Origin: Myxococcales bacterium
GTDB taxonomy: Bacteria; Myxococcota; Myxococcia; Myxococcales; Anaeromyxobacteraceae
Assembly: GCA_021779335.1 (NCBI GenBank)
Contig: JAJYAW010000078.1
Coordinates: 1 to 9,524 of the forward strand
Direction of reading: 5' to 3'
Length of the DNA: 9,524 nucleotides
Each line of letters begins with the position of its first letter. Position 1 is the first letter of the stretch. The translations under genes were made by a program, and so were the position numbers. Below the pieces are notes generated by a model, which ran no database searches, was not told the origin of the DNA, and was given only the letters and a program-made list of their open reading frames with translations. Positions 1-6,627 of this stretch are shown here, one piece after another.

Positions 1-977
1 GCCGCGCCCTCGACCGCCGGCCGCAGCGCCGTCCGCTCCACCGGTCCGGCGGGCGCCGCCTCCCCCTCCGGCCAGAGCCGGCGCATCAGGCGCCGCAGGT
101 CCAGGTCCTCCGGCGAGCGCGCCAGCCTCAGCAGCGCCGCCGACAGGCTCGCGCCGAGCGCCCCGGCGGTGCCGGTGCGGTCCGCCGGGTCCCTGGCCAG
201 CGCCCCCAGGATCGCCGCGTCGAGCTCGGGCGGCACCGCCTCGTTCCAGGCGGACGGCGGCGAGCAGGGCTCGGCGGAGAGCAGCGCCGCCAGCGTGGCC
301 GCGTCGGAGTCGCGGGCGAAGAGGCGCCGCCCGGCGCAGAGCTCCCAGGCCAGCACCCCCAGGGCGAAGACGTCGGCGCGCCCGTCCACCGGCTCGCCGC
401 GCGCCTGCTCCGGGGCCATGTACGCCACCTTCCCCTTGACGGTGCCCGGGTCGGTCAGGCCCGCCCGGCTCAGGGCGCGGGCGATGCCGAAGTCGGCCAG
501 CTTCACCTCGCCCTCGAAGGAGACCAGGACGTTCTGCGGGCTCACGTCGCGGTGGACCAGGCCGTGCGGCCGGCCGCCCTCGGCGAGCCGGTGGGCGTAG
601 TCGAGGGCGCGCGCCACCTCGGCGCACAGCTGGAGCGCGCGCGGCAGGCCGAGCCGCACGCCGGCCAGCCGGGCCCGCTCCAGCACCCGCCCCAGGTCGT
701 GGCCGCGCACCAGCTCCATGGCGATGGCGTGGCGGCCGCCCTCCTCCACCAGCTCGAAGACCTGCACCACGTTGGCGTGCGTGAGCCGCGCCGCCAGCCG
801 CGCCTCCTCCACCAGCAGGCGGGCGAACTCGCCGGCGGCGGGGTGCTCCCCGCGCACGAGCTTGAGGGCCACCTCCTTCTCCACGCCGGCCGGGCCGGTG
901 GCGCGCGCACGCCAGACCTCGGCCATCCCGCCCGAGGCGATGAGCTCGATGAGCTGGTAGCGGCCGAAGGCGCGCAC
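1..977 (-). CDS. Hanks-type serine/threonine protein kinase, 3' end outside window
   Basis: This is a cytoplasmic protein kinase domain that should transfer ATP gamma-phosphate to Ser/Thr of partner proteins. All core motifs are visible: a Gly-rich loop at residues 13-21 (ASGGMAEV), the VALK lysine K39, a helix-C glutamate near E58, the catalytic HRD at 142-144 followed by the SPQN segment, DFG at 162-164, and the APE motif at 188-190 (MAPEQARG). The domain therefore looks catalytically competent. It ends near residue 265; residues 265-325 are a linker, and any sensor or membrane region lies beyond the left edge. The start is the GTG at 977, chosen because an in-frame TAG at 990-992 blocks extension and the next Met (18) is inside the Gly-rich loop. 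No clear Shine-Dalgarno is seen. The gene is divergent from the gene at 1080. The target is unknown. Confidence 0.93.
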   Translation of the reverse strand, partial: MRAFGRYQLIELIASGGMAEVWRARATGPAGVEKEVALKLVRGEHPAAGEFARLLVEEARLAARLTHANVVQVFELVEEGGRHAIAMELVRGHDLGRVLERARLAGVRLGLPRALQLCAEVARALDYAHRLAEGGRPHGLVHRDVSPQNVLVSFEGEVKLADFGIARALSRAGLTDPGTVKGKVAYMAPEQARGEPVDGRADVFALGVLAWELCAGRRLFARDSDAATLAALLSAEPCSPPSAWNEAVPPELDAAILGALARDPADRTGTAGALGASLSAALLRLARSPEDLDLRRLMRRLWPEGEAAPAGPVERTALRPAVEGA

Positions 978-986
978 GGAGGGTGG

Positions 987-992
987 AGTCTA
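987..992 (-). promoter_or_regulatory. Possible -10 element of the kinase gene
   Basis: The minus strand reads TAGACT here, matching TATAAT at four of six positions, nine bases before the GTG start. A transcript would begin within a few bases of the start codon, consistent with the lack of a Shine-Dalgarno. No matching -35 box is seen, so this is tentative. The TAG within the hexamer is also the in-frame stop that limits the kinase start. Confidence 0.3.
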
Positions 993-1064
993 GCCAAGGT
1001 CTCGCCGCGGCGCGAGCGGCCCCTTGGCCCGGCGCCCACCGGCGCGGCGGGCCCCCGCCCGGCG

Positions 1065-1073
1065 TGCTACACC
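1065..1073 (+). promoter_or_regulatory. Extended -10-like element, possible leaderless start
   Basis: TGC followed by TACACC (hexamer 1068-1073) resembles an extended -10 (TGnTAnnnT), although the last base is C rather than T. Exactly six bases (1074-1079, CTCCCC) separate it from the GTG at 1080, which places the expected transcription start on the start codon. No -35 and no Shine-Dalgarno are visible. Confidence 0.35.
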
Positions 1074-1079
1074 CTCCCC

Positions 1080-1565
1080 GTGAGCGCCCTCCCCCTGCCG
1101 CCGCTGGCCGCCGTCCTGCTCCAGTCCCGCCGCGACGCGCTGGCGGCCTTCCTGGCCCTCGGCTGGCGCGCCTGGGATCATCCGGCCGCGCTCGACGCCG
1201 AGCGGCGGCGCGCGCTCAACGTCGACCTCTCCGAGCCGGAGGTGGCGCTCGGCGCCGGCGCGTCGGTCCGCGGGGTGGCCCGCGTCGAGACCGACCGCGA
1301 GGGGCTGGTGACCTACCTGGAGGTGGTCGCGAGCGAGCCGGTGGAGCCGGCGCGGGTGGCGGCCGCCCTGCTCGGCGCCGAGCACGGCGAGCCCCGCACC
1401 GGGGGTGGCGCCGCGGCGCGCGAGTGGATCTGGGGGCCGGAGTCGGGCTCGACCGCGGCCGTCGGCGGCGAGCCGGTGCGGGTCTGGATCTGCGCCGAGC
1501 AGGCCTACGGCGACCGGCTCTGGCTCATCGCCACGGTGGTGCGCCGCGCCGGCGACGACGACTGA
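1080..1565 (+). CDS. Hypothetical protein, 161 aa, not recognised
   Basis: I do not recognise a family. The protein is soluble, with no signal peptide or membrane segment. It has an N-terminal helical stretch rich in Ala/Leu (residues 5-35), then an alternating beta-type pattern with acidic residues (NVDLSEPEVALG, then VARVETDREGLVTYLEVVAS), a Gly/Ala-rich linker near 105-112, and a C-terminal WIWGPESGS...VRVWICAEQ...LWLIATVV segment ending in an Asp-rich tail. It may be a small alpha/beta domain. The GTG at 1080 is chosen because codons before it are intergenic in character and a -10-like element lies just upstream. It converges on the STAS-like gene with a 33-base gap and no obvious terminator. 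Codon use matches that of its neighbours, so it is probably a real gene. Confidence 0.7.
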   Translation: MSALPLPPLAAVLLQSRRDALAAFLALGWRAWDHPAALDAERRRALNVDLSEPEVALGAGASVRGVARVETDREGLVTYLEVVASEPVEPARVAAALLGAEHGEPRTGGGAAAREWIWGPESGSTAAVGGEPVRVWICAEQAYGDRLWLIATVVRRAGDDD

Positions 1566-1598
1566 TGCCGGCCAGGGGCCCCGCGCCGCCGCCGGAGC

Positions 1599-1985
1599 TC
1601 AGGCCGACCGCCCCTCCAGCACCGCCGTCACCCAGGCGAGCGCCGTCGCCTCGTCCTGGAAGGGCCGCACCTTGACCTGGCGGTCCTTGAGCGTGTTGGC
1701 CACCGAGAAGCCGCGGGTCGCGATGGAGACGCCGGCGTTGGTGGTGACGATGGCCATGGCGGCCATCTTGATGAGCGGATCGCCGGTGACGCCGAGCCAG
1801 TAGGCCGGGACCGACGGATCCACCATCAGCACGTTGGGGGCCACCACGAAGACGATGCCGATGGGCTGCCTCAGCGAGGTCTCGCGGAGCGCGGTCTCGA
1901 GCGCCTTCTGCCGCTCCGGGGACATGTCCTCCGGCGCGCCGTAGCGGACCGTGAAGATACCCGCCTTGTTCTCGTACGAGCTCAT
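1599..1985 (-). CDS. Small SpoIIAA/STAS-SEC14-like protein, 128 aa
   Basis: This is a 128-aa soluble protein with alternating strands and helices. It has an N-terminal strand (GIFTVRYGAPE), a helix (SPERQKALETALRET), a hydrophobic strand (IGIVFVVAPNVLMVD), a central helix with MAAMAIVTTN, a second strand, and an ending in which F...EATALAWV precedes the last helix. That ending resembles the C-terminus of SpoIIAA-like STAS/SEC14 proteins common in myxobacteria. The assignment rests on fold pattern and this ending only. Such proteins are thought to bind partner proteins or lipids in signalling. The start is the ATG at 1985, with a TGCTAGGAT extended -10-like sequence just upstream. Its GGA could also act as a weak ribosome site. 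The gene is divergent from the giant activase gene and shares its intergenic region. Confidence 0.7.
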   Translation of the reverse strand: MSSYENKAGIFTVRYGAPEDMSPERQKALETALRETSLRQPIGIVFVVAPNVLMVDPSVPAYWLGVTGDPLIKMAAMAIVTTNAGVSIATRGFSVANTLKDRQVKVRPFQDEATALAWVTAVLEGRSA

Positions 1986-1991
1986 CGGGCC

Positions 1992-2000
1992 ATCCTAGCA
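1992..2000 (-). promoter_or_regulatory. Extended -10-like element TGCTAGGAT before the STAS-like gene
   Basis: On the minus strand TGC plus TAGGAT fits the extended -10 pattern TGnTAnnAT. It is followed by six bases and then the ATG at 1985, so a transcript would start at or next to the A of ATG. A good -35-like TTGACC lies at 2021-2026 (minus) but is 23 bases from the hexamer, too far for a standard promoter, so the extended -10 would have to act alone. Confidence 0.4.
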
Positions 2001-2202
2001 GGCCCCGACGCAGGTTCCTGGGTCAATTCCTACCCGCAGCGCTGGACTTTTGCCCTCGGTTTGGGGTTATTTGGCGGCCATCGCAAGCACAAGGAGCGGC
2101 CGCGCTTCGCCCTGGCCCCGGCCCGGGCGCACGACGGCCGTTCCCGTCTGGCACGAGGCCGCCCGCCGGGGCCTCCTCGACTCCGGAATCACCAGGTCAC
2201 GC

Positions 2203-2210
2203 GAAGGGGG
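2203..2210 (+). promoter_or_regulatory. Shine-Dalgarno of the giant activase gene
   Basis: GAAGGGGG lies immediately upstream of the ATG at 2215; its GAAGG core is 7 bases from the start. The frame stays open for 55 more codons upstream to a TTG at 2050. This site, together with the family N-terminus YIGIDVG beginning at residue 4, decides the start at 2215. Confidence 0.6.
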
Positions 2211-2214
2211 CCGC

Positions 2215-5200
2215 ATGGCTCGCTACATCGGCATCGACGTCGGGGCGGAGGCCATCAAGGTCGTGGAGCTGCAGCGGGAGGGCGATGCCCTCCGCTGGAC
2301 CCGCCGCGCCGTCGTCGAGCACCACAAGGAGCCCGGCCGCTCCCTCCAGGCCATGCTGGCCGCGTGGAGCTGGGACCAGGTGGACGGCGCGGCCGTGACG
2401 GGCCGCCTGAGCCGCCCCGTCGCGCTGATGCGCGTGCCGGCCAAGCAGGCCCAGGCCGCCGGGTACCGCTTCCTGCACGGCGCCGCCCCGGCCACCATCG
2501 TCTCCATCGGCAGCCACGGCTTCTCGGTGCTGGAGCTCCGCGACGGGGCCGTGGAGGTGTTCCGCGAGAACTCGCGCTGCGCCCAGGGGACCGGCAACTT
2601 CCTCCGGCAGCTCGTCGAGCGCTTCGACCTCGACGTGGAGGCGGCCGCCACGATGGCCGCCGGCGTGGCGGAGCCGGCGCCGCTCTCGGGCCGCTGCCCG
2701 GTCATCCTCAAGACCGACATGACCCACCTCGCCAACAAGGGCGAGAGCAAGGACCGGATCCTGGCGGGGCTCCTCGACGCCATCGCCGAGAACGTCCAGG
2801 TGCTGGTCAAGCCGCGGGTCTGCCCGGAGCGGCTGCTGGTGGCCGGCGGCGTGGCCCGCTCGGCCCGCGTGCGCCAGCACTTCCGCGCCTTCGCCGAGCG
2901 CCAGGGCATGACCTTCGTCGACCTGCCCGGCGACGACGGCCTCTACCTCGACGCCCTGGGCTGCGCCGTGGCCGCCTCGGAGCACGGCTTCCGGCGGCCC
3001 GCGCTGGAGGCGCTCGTCGAGCCGCCCCTGGAGAGCTCGCTGGAGCGGCTGCCGGCGCTGGCCGCGGCGCTGCCGCGGGTGCGCCGCATGCCGGCCGGCA
3101 AGCTGCGCGAGTGGGAGGGGCCGCGCGACGTGGTCCTGGGCTTCGACATCGGCTCGACCGGCTCCAAGGCGGTGGCGCTCGACCTGGAGTGGAGGGAGCC
3201 GCTCTGGGAAGGGTACCTGCGCACCAACGGCGACCCCATCGGCGCCGCCCAGGCGCTCATGCGCGAGTTCCTCGACGGACCGGCCGGCCTGCACCGGGTG
3301 CGCGGCTTCGGCGCCACCGGCTCGGGGCGCGAGATCGTCGGCTCGCTCCTCTCCACCTGCTTCGGCGGCGAGGCGGTCTACGTCCTCAACGAGATCGCGG
3401 CCCACGCCACCGGCGCGCTCCACCTCGAGCCGCGCGTCGACACCATCTTCGAGATCGGCGGCCAGGACGCCAAGTACATCCGGCTCGCCGAGGGGCGCGT
3501 CGTCGACGCCGCCATGAACGAGGCCTGCTCGGCCGGCACCGGCTCCTTCATCGAGGAGCAGGGCAAGCGCTTCAGCGGCATCGAGAACGTGGTCCAGCTC
3601 GGCGCCGAGGCCCTCCGGGCCTCCGAGGGCGTGGCCCTCGGCCAGCACTGCTCCATCTTCATGGCCGAGATCATCGACGAGGCGGTGGCCGGGGGGGTGG
3701 CCCGCGAGCGCATCGTGGCGGGCATCTACGACTCGGTCATCTCCAACTACCTCAACCGCGTCAAGGGCAGCCGCTCGGTGGGGCAGGTCATCTTCTGCCA
3801 AGGCCAGCCCTTCGCCTCCGACGCGCTGGCCGCCGCGGTGGCGCGCCAGACCGGCGCCGAGGTCATCGTGCCCCCCAAGCCGGGCCTGATGGGCGCCATC
3901 GGCATCGCCCTGCTGGCCGCCGAGGACCTGGCGGCGGGGCAGCCGGCCGTCGACGGGCGCAAGTTCCTGGGCGCGCGCATCGAGAAGAAGGACAGCTTCG
4001 TCTGCGCCTCGACGCAGGGCTGCGGCGGCGCCGGCAACAAGTGCCGCATCGACCGGCTCTCCACCGTGGTCGAGGGCGAGCGGCAGCGCTTCACCTGGGG
4101 CGGCAACTGCTCGCTCTACGACCGCGGCACCCGCAAGCGGAAGCTGCCCGACCTCGCGCCGGACCCGTTCCGCGAGCGGGCCGCCCTGGTGCAGCAGGTC
4201 ATCGACGGCGTGAGCGCCCGCCGCGGCCGGCCCCTGGTGGCCGTCACCGACGAGTTCCAGCTCAAGGGGCTCTTCCCCTTCTACGCCACCTTCCTGCACG
4301 AGATGGGGCTCGACCTGGCGGTCTCCACCGGCGCCGACCGCAAGGCGCTCAAGCGCGGCATCGAGGAGGGCAACGTCCCGTTCTGCGCCCCCATGCAGCA
4401 GTACCACGGGCTGGTGGCCGCCATGGCCGACCAGCGGCCCGACTGGCTCTTCCTCCCGCTGCTCCGCGAGATCCCGCGCGTGGCCAAGGAGCGCACCTCG
4501 CAGGTGTGCCCCATCGTCCAGGCCGCGCCGGACATGCTGCGGTGGGACCTGGGCGAGGAGATGGGCGCCAAGGTGCTCTCGCCGGTCGTCGACATGGGGC
4601 CCGGCTTCCTCGACTCCCCGGCCTTCCTGGAGGGCTGCGGCTGGCTGGCCGAGAAGCTCGGCGTCGAGGAGTGGCGGGCCGCCTACGCGACGGCGCGGGA
4701 GGCGCAGGCCCGCTTCGACGCCGCGGTGCTGGCCGCCGGCCAGCGGGCGCTCGACTTCTGCAAGGCGAGCGGCGTGACGCCGGTGGTGGTGCTGGGGCGC
4801 AGCTACACCATCCACAACGACGTCCTCAACTCCAACGTCCCCTCCATCCTGCGCGAGCAGGGCGCCGTCGCCATCCCGGTGGACGCGCTGCCCATCCCGG
4901 ACGACGCGCCCATCTTCGACGACATGTTCTGGGGCTACAGCCAGCGCATCCTGCGGGCCGCCTGGCACGTCCGGCGCACCCCGGGCGTCTACAGCGTCTT
5001 CTGCTCCAACTACTCCTGCGGCCCGGACAGCTTCACCGTCCACAGCTTCGCCTGGCTCATGGAGGGGCGCCCGCTCGCCATCATCGAGACCGACGGCCAC
5101 GCCGGCGACGCCGGCACCAAGACCCGCGTCGAGGCCTTCCTCCACTGCGTGCGCGAGGACCAGCGGGCCAGCCGCGCCGGCGAGGCCCCGGACCCGGCCG

Positions 5201-6519
5201 GCCTCTACGTCGCCCCCCAGACCATCGGCCAGATCGCCGCCGCCAGGCAGCGGGTCCTCATCCCGCCCATGGGGCCGGAGTCCGAGGCGCTGGCCGCCGC
5301 GCTGCGCGGGCTCAAGATCGACGTCGAGGTCATGCCCCAGCCCACCCGCGACACGCTGCGGGCCGGGCGGCGCCACACCTCCGGCAAGGAGTGCCTGCCG
5401 CTCACCGTGACGCTGGGCAGCGTGCTGGAGCGGCTCGAGGCGGGGCGGGACACGGCCGATCGGTTCGTCTTCTTCATGCCCGGCTCCGACGGCCCCTGCC
5501 GCTTCGGCGCCTACCGGCAGCTCCACAAGCTCATCCTCGACCGGCTCGGCTGGGGAGAGCGGGTCTCCATCTGGTCCCCGCCCTTCGGCGACTACTTCCA
5601 GGGGCTGCCGCCCGGCTTCGCGGCCATCGCCTACGTCGGCTTCTGCGCCCTCGGCTCGCTCAACGAGGCGCTCCACGACGTGCGCCCGGTGGAGACCCGC
5701 ACCGGCGCGGCCGAGGAGATCCAGGCGCGCGCCACCGCCCGCATCTCCCGGCTCATCGAGCAGGCCACCGCCGGGGACCTCTCCGGCGCGCGGGTGCTGC
5801 TGGAGGCCACCACCGGCCGGCTCTGGGGCATCCCGGCGGCGCTCCGGGACGCGGCCCGCGAGCTCGCCGAGGTGAAGTCGCGGCGCGACGTGCCCAGCGT
5901 GCTCGTGGTGGGCGAGATCTACGTGCGCTGCGACCCCTTCTCCAACGACTTCATCACCCGGCAGCTCGAGCAGCGCGGCCTGCGCGCCCGCATCGAGCCG
6001 GTCTCCGAGTTCATCCAGTACTCCGACTACATCGCCTGGAAGCGCGGCTGGAAGAAGGGGCTGGCCGACCGGATCGACCAGTTCGTGCGCAACCGCATCG
6101 CCGCGGTGACCCACCACGCCGTGGCCGGGCCGCTCGGGCTGCCCGAGGCGCCCTCGGTGGTGGACGCCGTCGAGGCCGGCGCGCCCTACGTCCGCGACCA
6201 GGTCGAGGTGGAGACGCTCCTCACCATCGGCGTGCCGGTGCGCGCCTGGCGGAGGAAGGAGATCGACGCGGTGGTGAGCGTCGGCCCGCTGGAGTGCATG
6301 CCCAACAAGATCGCCGAGGCGCAGTTCTGCCACGTCGCCGAGGAGGAGGGGCTGCTCTCCCTGACCCTCTCGCTCAACGGCGACCCGGTCGATCCCGAGA
6401 CCCTCGACAACTTCGCCTTCGAGGTGCACCAGCGCTTCCGCCGGGCCCGCCAGGGCGGGGTGGCGCCCGCCGCCGCGCCCGCCGAGGGGCCGCTGTCCCC
6501 GGCGCCGGCGGAGGGGTAG
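2215..6519 (+). CDS. Giant acyl-CoA dehydratase activase-related protein: two BadF/BcrA-type ATPase domains plus dehydratase-like region
   Basis: This 1434-aa protein belongs to the 2-hydroxyacyl-CoA dehydratase activase family, whose classical members (HgdC, BadF/BadG) use ATP to drive low-potential electron transfer through a [4Fe-4S] cluster. Activase domain 1 covers about 1-265: phosphate loop around D8, cluster-type cysteines C122 (CAQGTGN) and C161, and AGGVA at 210-214. Domain 2 covers about 306-575: FDIGSTGSK at 310-318, IGGQDAK at 414-420, C438 (CSAGTGSF) and C479. Then comes a four-Cys motif C597-X5-C603-X6-C610-X21-C632. From about 670 follow a DUF2229-like and then an HGD-D-like region: FCAP at 723-726, C765, GRSY at 861-864, C930/C935 (CSNYSCGPDSF), C1060 (GKECLP), C1095 (GPCRFGAY), C1239 (YVRCDPFSN) and C1361 (ECMPNK). 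Its length matches the large fused family members known from anaerobes. It is cytoplasmic with no membrane segments. The substrate is unknown; CoA-thioester dehydration or reduction is inferred from family only. Confidence 0.92.
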   Translation: MARYIGIDVGAEAIKVVELQREGDALRWTRRAVVEHHKEPGRSLQAMLAAWSWDQVDGAAVTGRLSRPVALMRVPAKQAQAAGYRFLHGAAPATIVSIGSHGFSVLELRDGAVEVFRENSRCAQGTGNFLRQLVERFDLDVEAAATMAAGVAEPAPLSGRCPVILKTDMTHLANKGESKDRILAGLLDAIAENVQVLVKPRVCPERLLVAGGVARSARVRQHFRAFAERQGMTFVDLPGDDGLYLDALGCAVAASEHGFRRPALEALVEPPLESSLERLPALAAALPRVRRMPAGKLREWEGPRDVVLGFDIGSTGSKAVALDLEWREPLWEGYLRTNGDPIGAAQALMREFLDGPAGLHRVRGFGATGSGREIVGSLLSTCFGGEAVYVLNEIAAHATGALHLEPRVDTIFEIGGQDAKYIRLAEGRVVDAAMNEACSAGTGSFIEEQGKRFSGIENVVQLGAEALRASEGVALGQHCSIFMAEIIDEAVAGGVARERIVAGIYDSVISNYLNRVKGSRSVGQVIFCQGQPFASDALAAAVARQTGAEVIVPPKPGLMGAIGIALLAAEDLAAGQPAVDGRKFLGARIEKKDSFVCASTQGCGGAGNKCRIDRLSTVVEGERQRFTWGGNCSLYDRGTRKRKLPDLAPDPFRERAALVQQVIDGVSARRGRPLVAVTDEFQLKGLFPFYATFLHEMGLDLAVSTGADRKALKRGIEEGNVPFCAPMQQYHGLVAAMADQRPDWLFLPLLREIPRVAKERTSQVCPIVQAAPDMLRWDLGEEMGAKVLSPVVDMGPGFLDSPAFLEGCGWLAEKLGVEEWRAAYATAREAQARFDAAVLAAGQRALDFCKASGVTPVVVLGRSYTIHNDVLNSNVPSILREQGAVAIPVDALPIPDDAPIFDDMFWGYSQRILRAAWHVRRTPGVYSVFCSNYSCGPDSFTVHSFAWLMEGRPLAIIETDGHAGDAGTKTRVEAFLHCVREDQRASRAGEAPDPAGLYVAPQTIGQIAAARQRVLIPPMGPESEALAAALRGLKIDVEVMPQPTRDTLRAGRRHTSGKECLPLTVTLGSVLERLEAGRDTADRFVFFMPGSDGPCRFGAYRQLHKLILDRLGWGERVSIWSPPFGDYFQGLPPGFAAIAYVGFCALGSLNEALHDVRPVETRTGAAEEIQARATARISRLIEQATAGDLSGARVLLEATTGRLWGIPAALRDAARELAEVKSRRDVPSVLVVGEIYVRCDPFSNDFITRQLEQRGLRARIEPVSEFIQYSDYIAWKRGWKKGLADRIDQFVRNRIAAVTHHAVAGPLGLPEAPSVVDAVEAGAPYVRDQVEVETLLTIGVPVRAWRRKEIDAVVSVGPLECMPNKIAEAQFCHVAEEEGLLSLTLSLNGDPVDPETLDNFAFEVHQRFRRARQGGVAPAAAPAEGPLSPAPAEG

Positions 6520-6525
6520 CACGCG

Positions 6526-6548
6526 CCCGGGCCCATCCCGGGGCCGGG
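6526..6548 (+). repeat. GC-rich imperfect hairpin just after the activase stop
   Basis: CCCGG(G)CCC, a short loop around ATCC, and then GGGGCCGGG can pair with one bulged G. It begins seven bases after the TAG. No T-tract follows, so it is not a standard intrinsic terminator. It could stabilise the mRNA 3' end or assist termination, but such pairings also arise by chance in DNA of this composition. Confidence 0.3.
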
Positions 6549-6582
6549 TGACGGTTGGCTGGCCCCGCGCCCGCCCGCCCCC

Positions 6583-6588
6583 TATGAC
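6583..6588 (+). promoter_or_regulatory. Possible -10 element of the hemerythrin gene
   Basis: TATGAC matches TATAAT at four of six positions and stands out in a C-rich stretch. A TTGGCT sequence at 6555-6560 would be 22 bases upstream, longer than the usual 16-18. If used, transcription would start around 6595, inside the 5' arm of the 6588-6619 inverted repeat. That would break the hairpin, so either the promoter lies further upstream or the hairpin acts only in read-through transcripts. Confidence 0.25.
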
Positions 6589-6619
6589 TCCCGGGCGCGC
6601 GCCCCACGGCGCCCGGGAG
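6588..6619 (+). promoter_or_regulatory. Perfect 11-bp hairpin covering the hemerythrin ribosome binding site
   Basis: CTCCCGGGCGC (6588-6598) and GCGCCCGGGAG (6609-6619) are exact reverse complements around a 10-base loop. The 3' arm ends in GGGAG, the only Shine-Dalgarno-like sequence of the hemerythrin gene, eight bases before its ATG. Folding would hide the ribosome site. No T-tract follows, so it is not a normal intrinsic terminator. DNA-level binding of a regulator to this palindrome is an alternative. Confidence 0.55.
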
Positions 6620-6627
6620 AGCGGTGC

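Larger units (their letters stand above)
1986..2214. promoter_or_regulatory. Divergent intergenic region with AT-rich core
   Basis: These 229 bases separate the STAS-like gene from the giant activase gene. Positions about 2012-2075 are roughly half A/T, in sharp contrast to the surrounding GC-rich DNA. They contain runs such as ACTTTTGCC and GGGGTTATTTGG, so this is the likely promoter area. For the plus strand I could not find a well-spaced -35/-10 pair. The best partial pair is TGGACT (2043-2048) with TTATTT (2067-2072). A promoter here would give the activase mRNA a GC-rich leader of about 130-140 nt (2078-2214), in which I see no recognisable riboswitch. A small GGGT-N8-ACCC inverted repeat lies near 2020-2035. 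Confidence 0.4.

Noticed and set aside
542..1039. Arg/Ser/Ala-rich open frames overlapping the kinase on both strands.
   Set aside because: The kinase frame has every Hanks motif in order; the others are low-complexity shadows.
2013..2037. tRNA T-arm-like text (GGGTCAATTCC) near the STAS-like gene promoter.
   Set aside because: No paired acceptor, D or anticodon arms are found around it; it is part of the AT-rich intergenic core.
2149..2166. CTGGCACG resembling the -24 half of a sigma-54 promoter before the giant gene.
   Set aside because: The required GC of the -12 half at fixed spacing is absent (CC is present instead).
2050..2214. A 55-codon N-terminal extension of the giant protein from a TTG at 2050.
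   Set aside because: The extension has no family similarity, starts in the AT-rich promoter-like region, and the ATG at 2215 has a Shine-Dalgarno and begins right before the conserved IGIDVG motif.
2061..6551. A 1496-codon open frame in another plus frame over the same region.
   Set aside because: It is extremely Arg/Pro/Gly/Ala-rich with no motif, whereas the 2215 frame carries all activase and dehydratase-like motifs in order. It is a shadow of composition.
6526..6619. Intrinsic terminator for the activase gene.
   Set aside because: Both hairpins after the stop lack a following T-tract, so a standard Rho-independent terminator is not supported.
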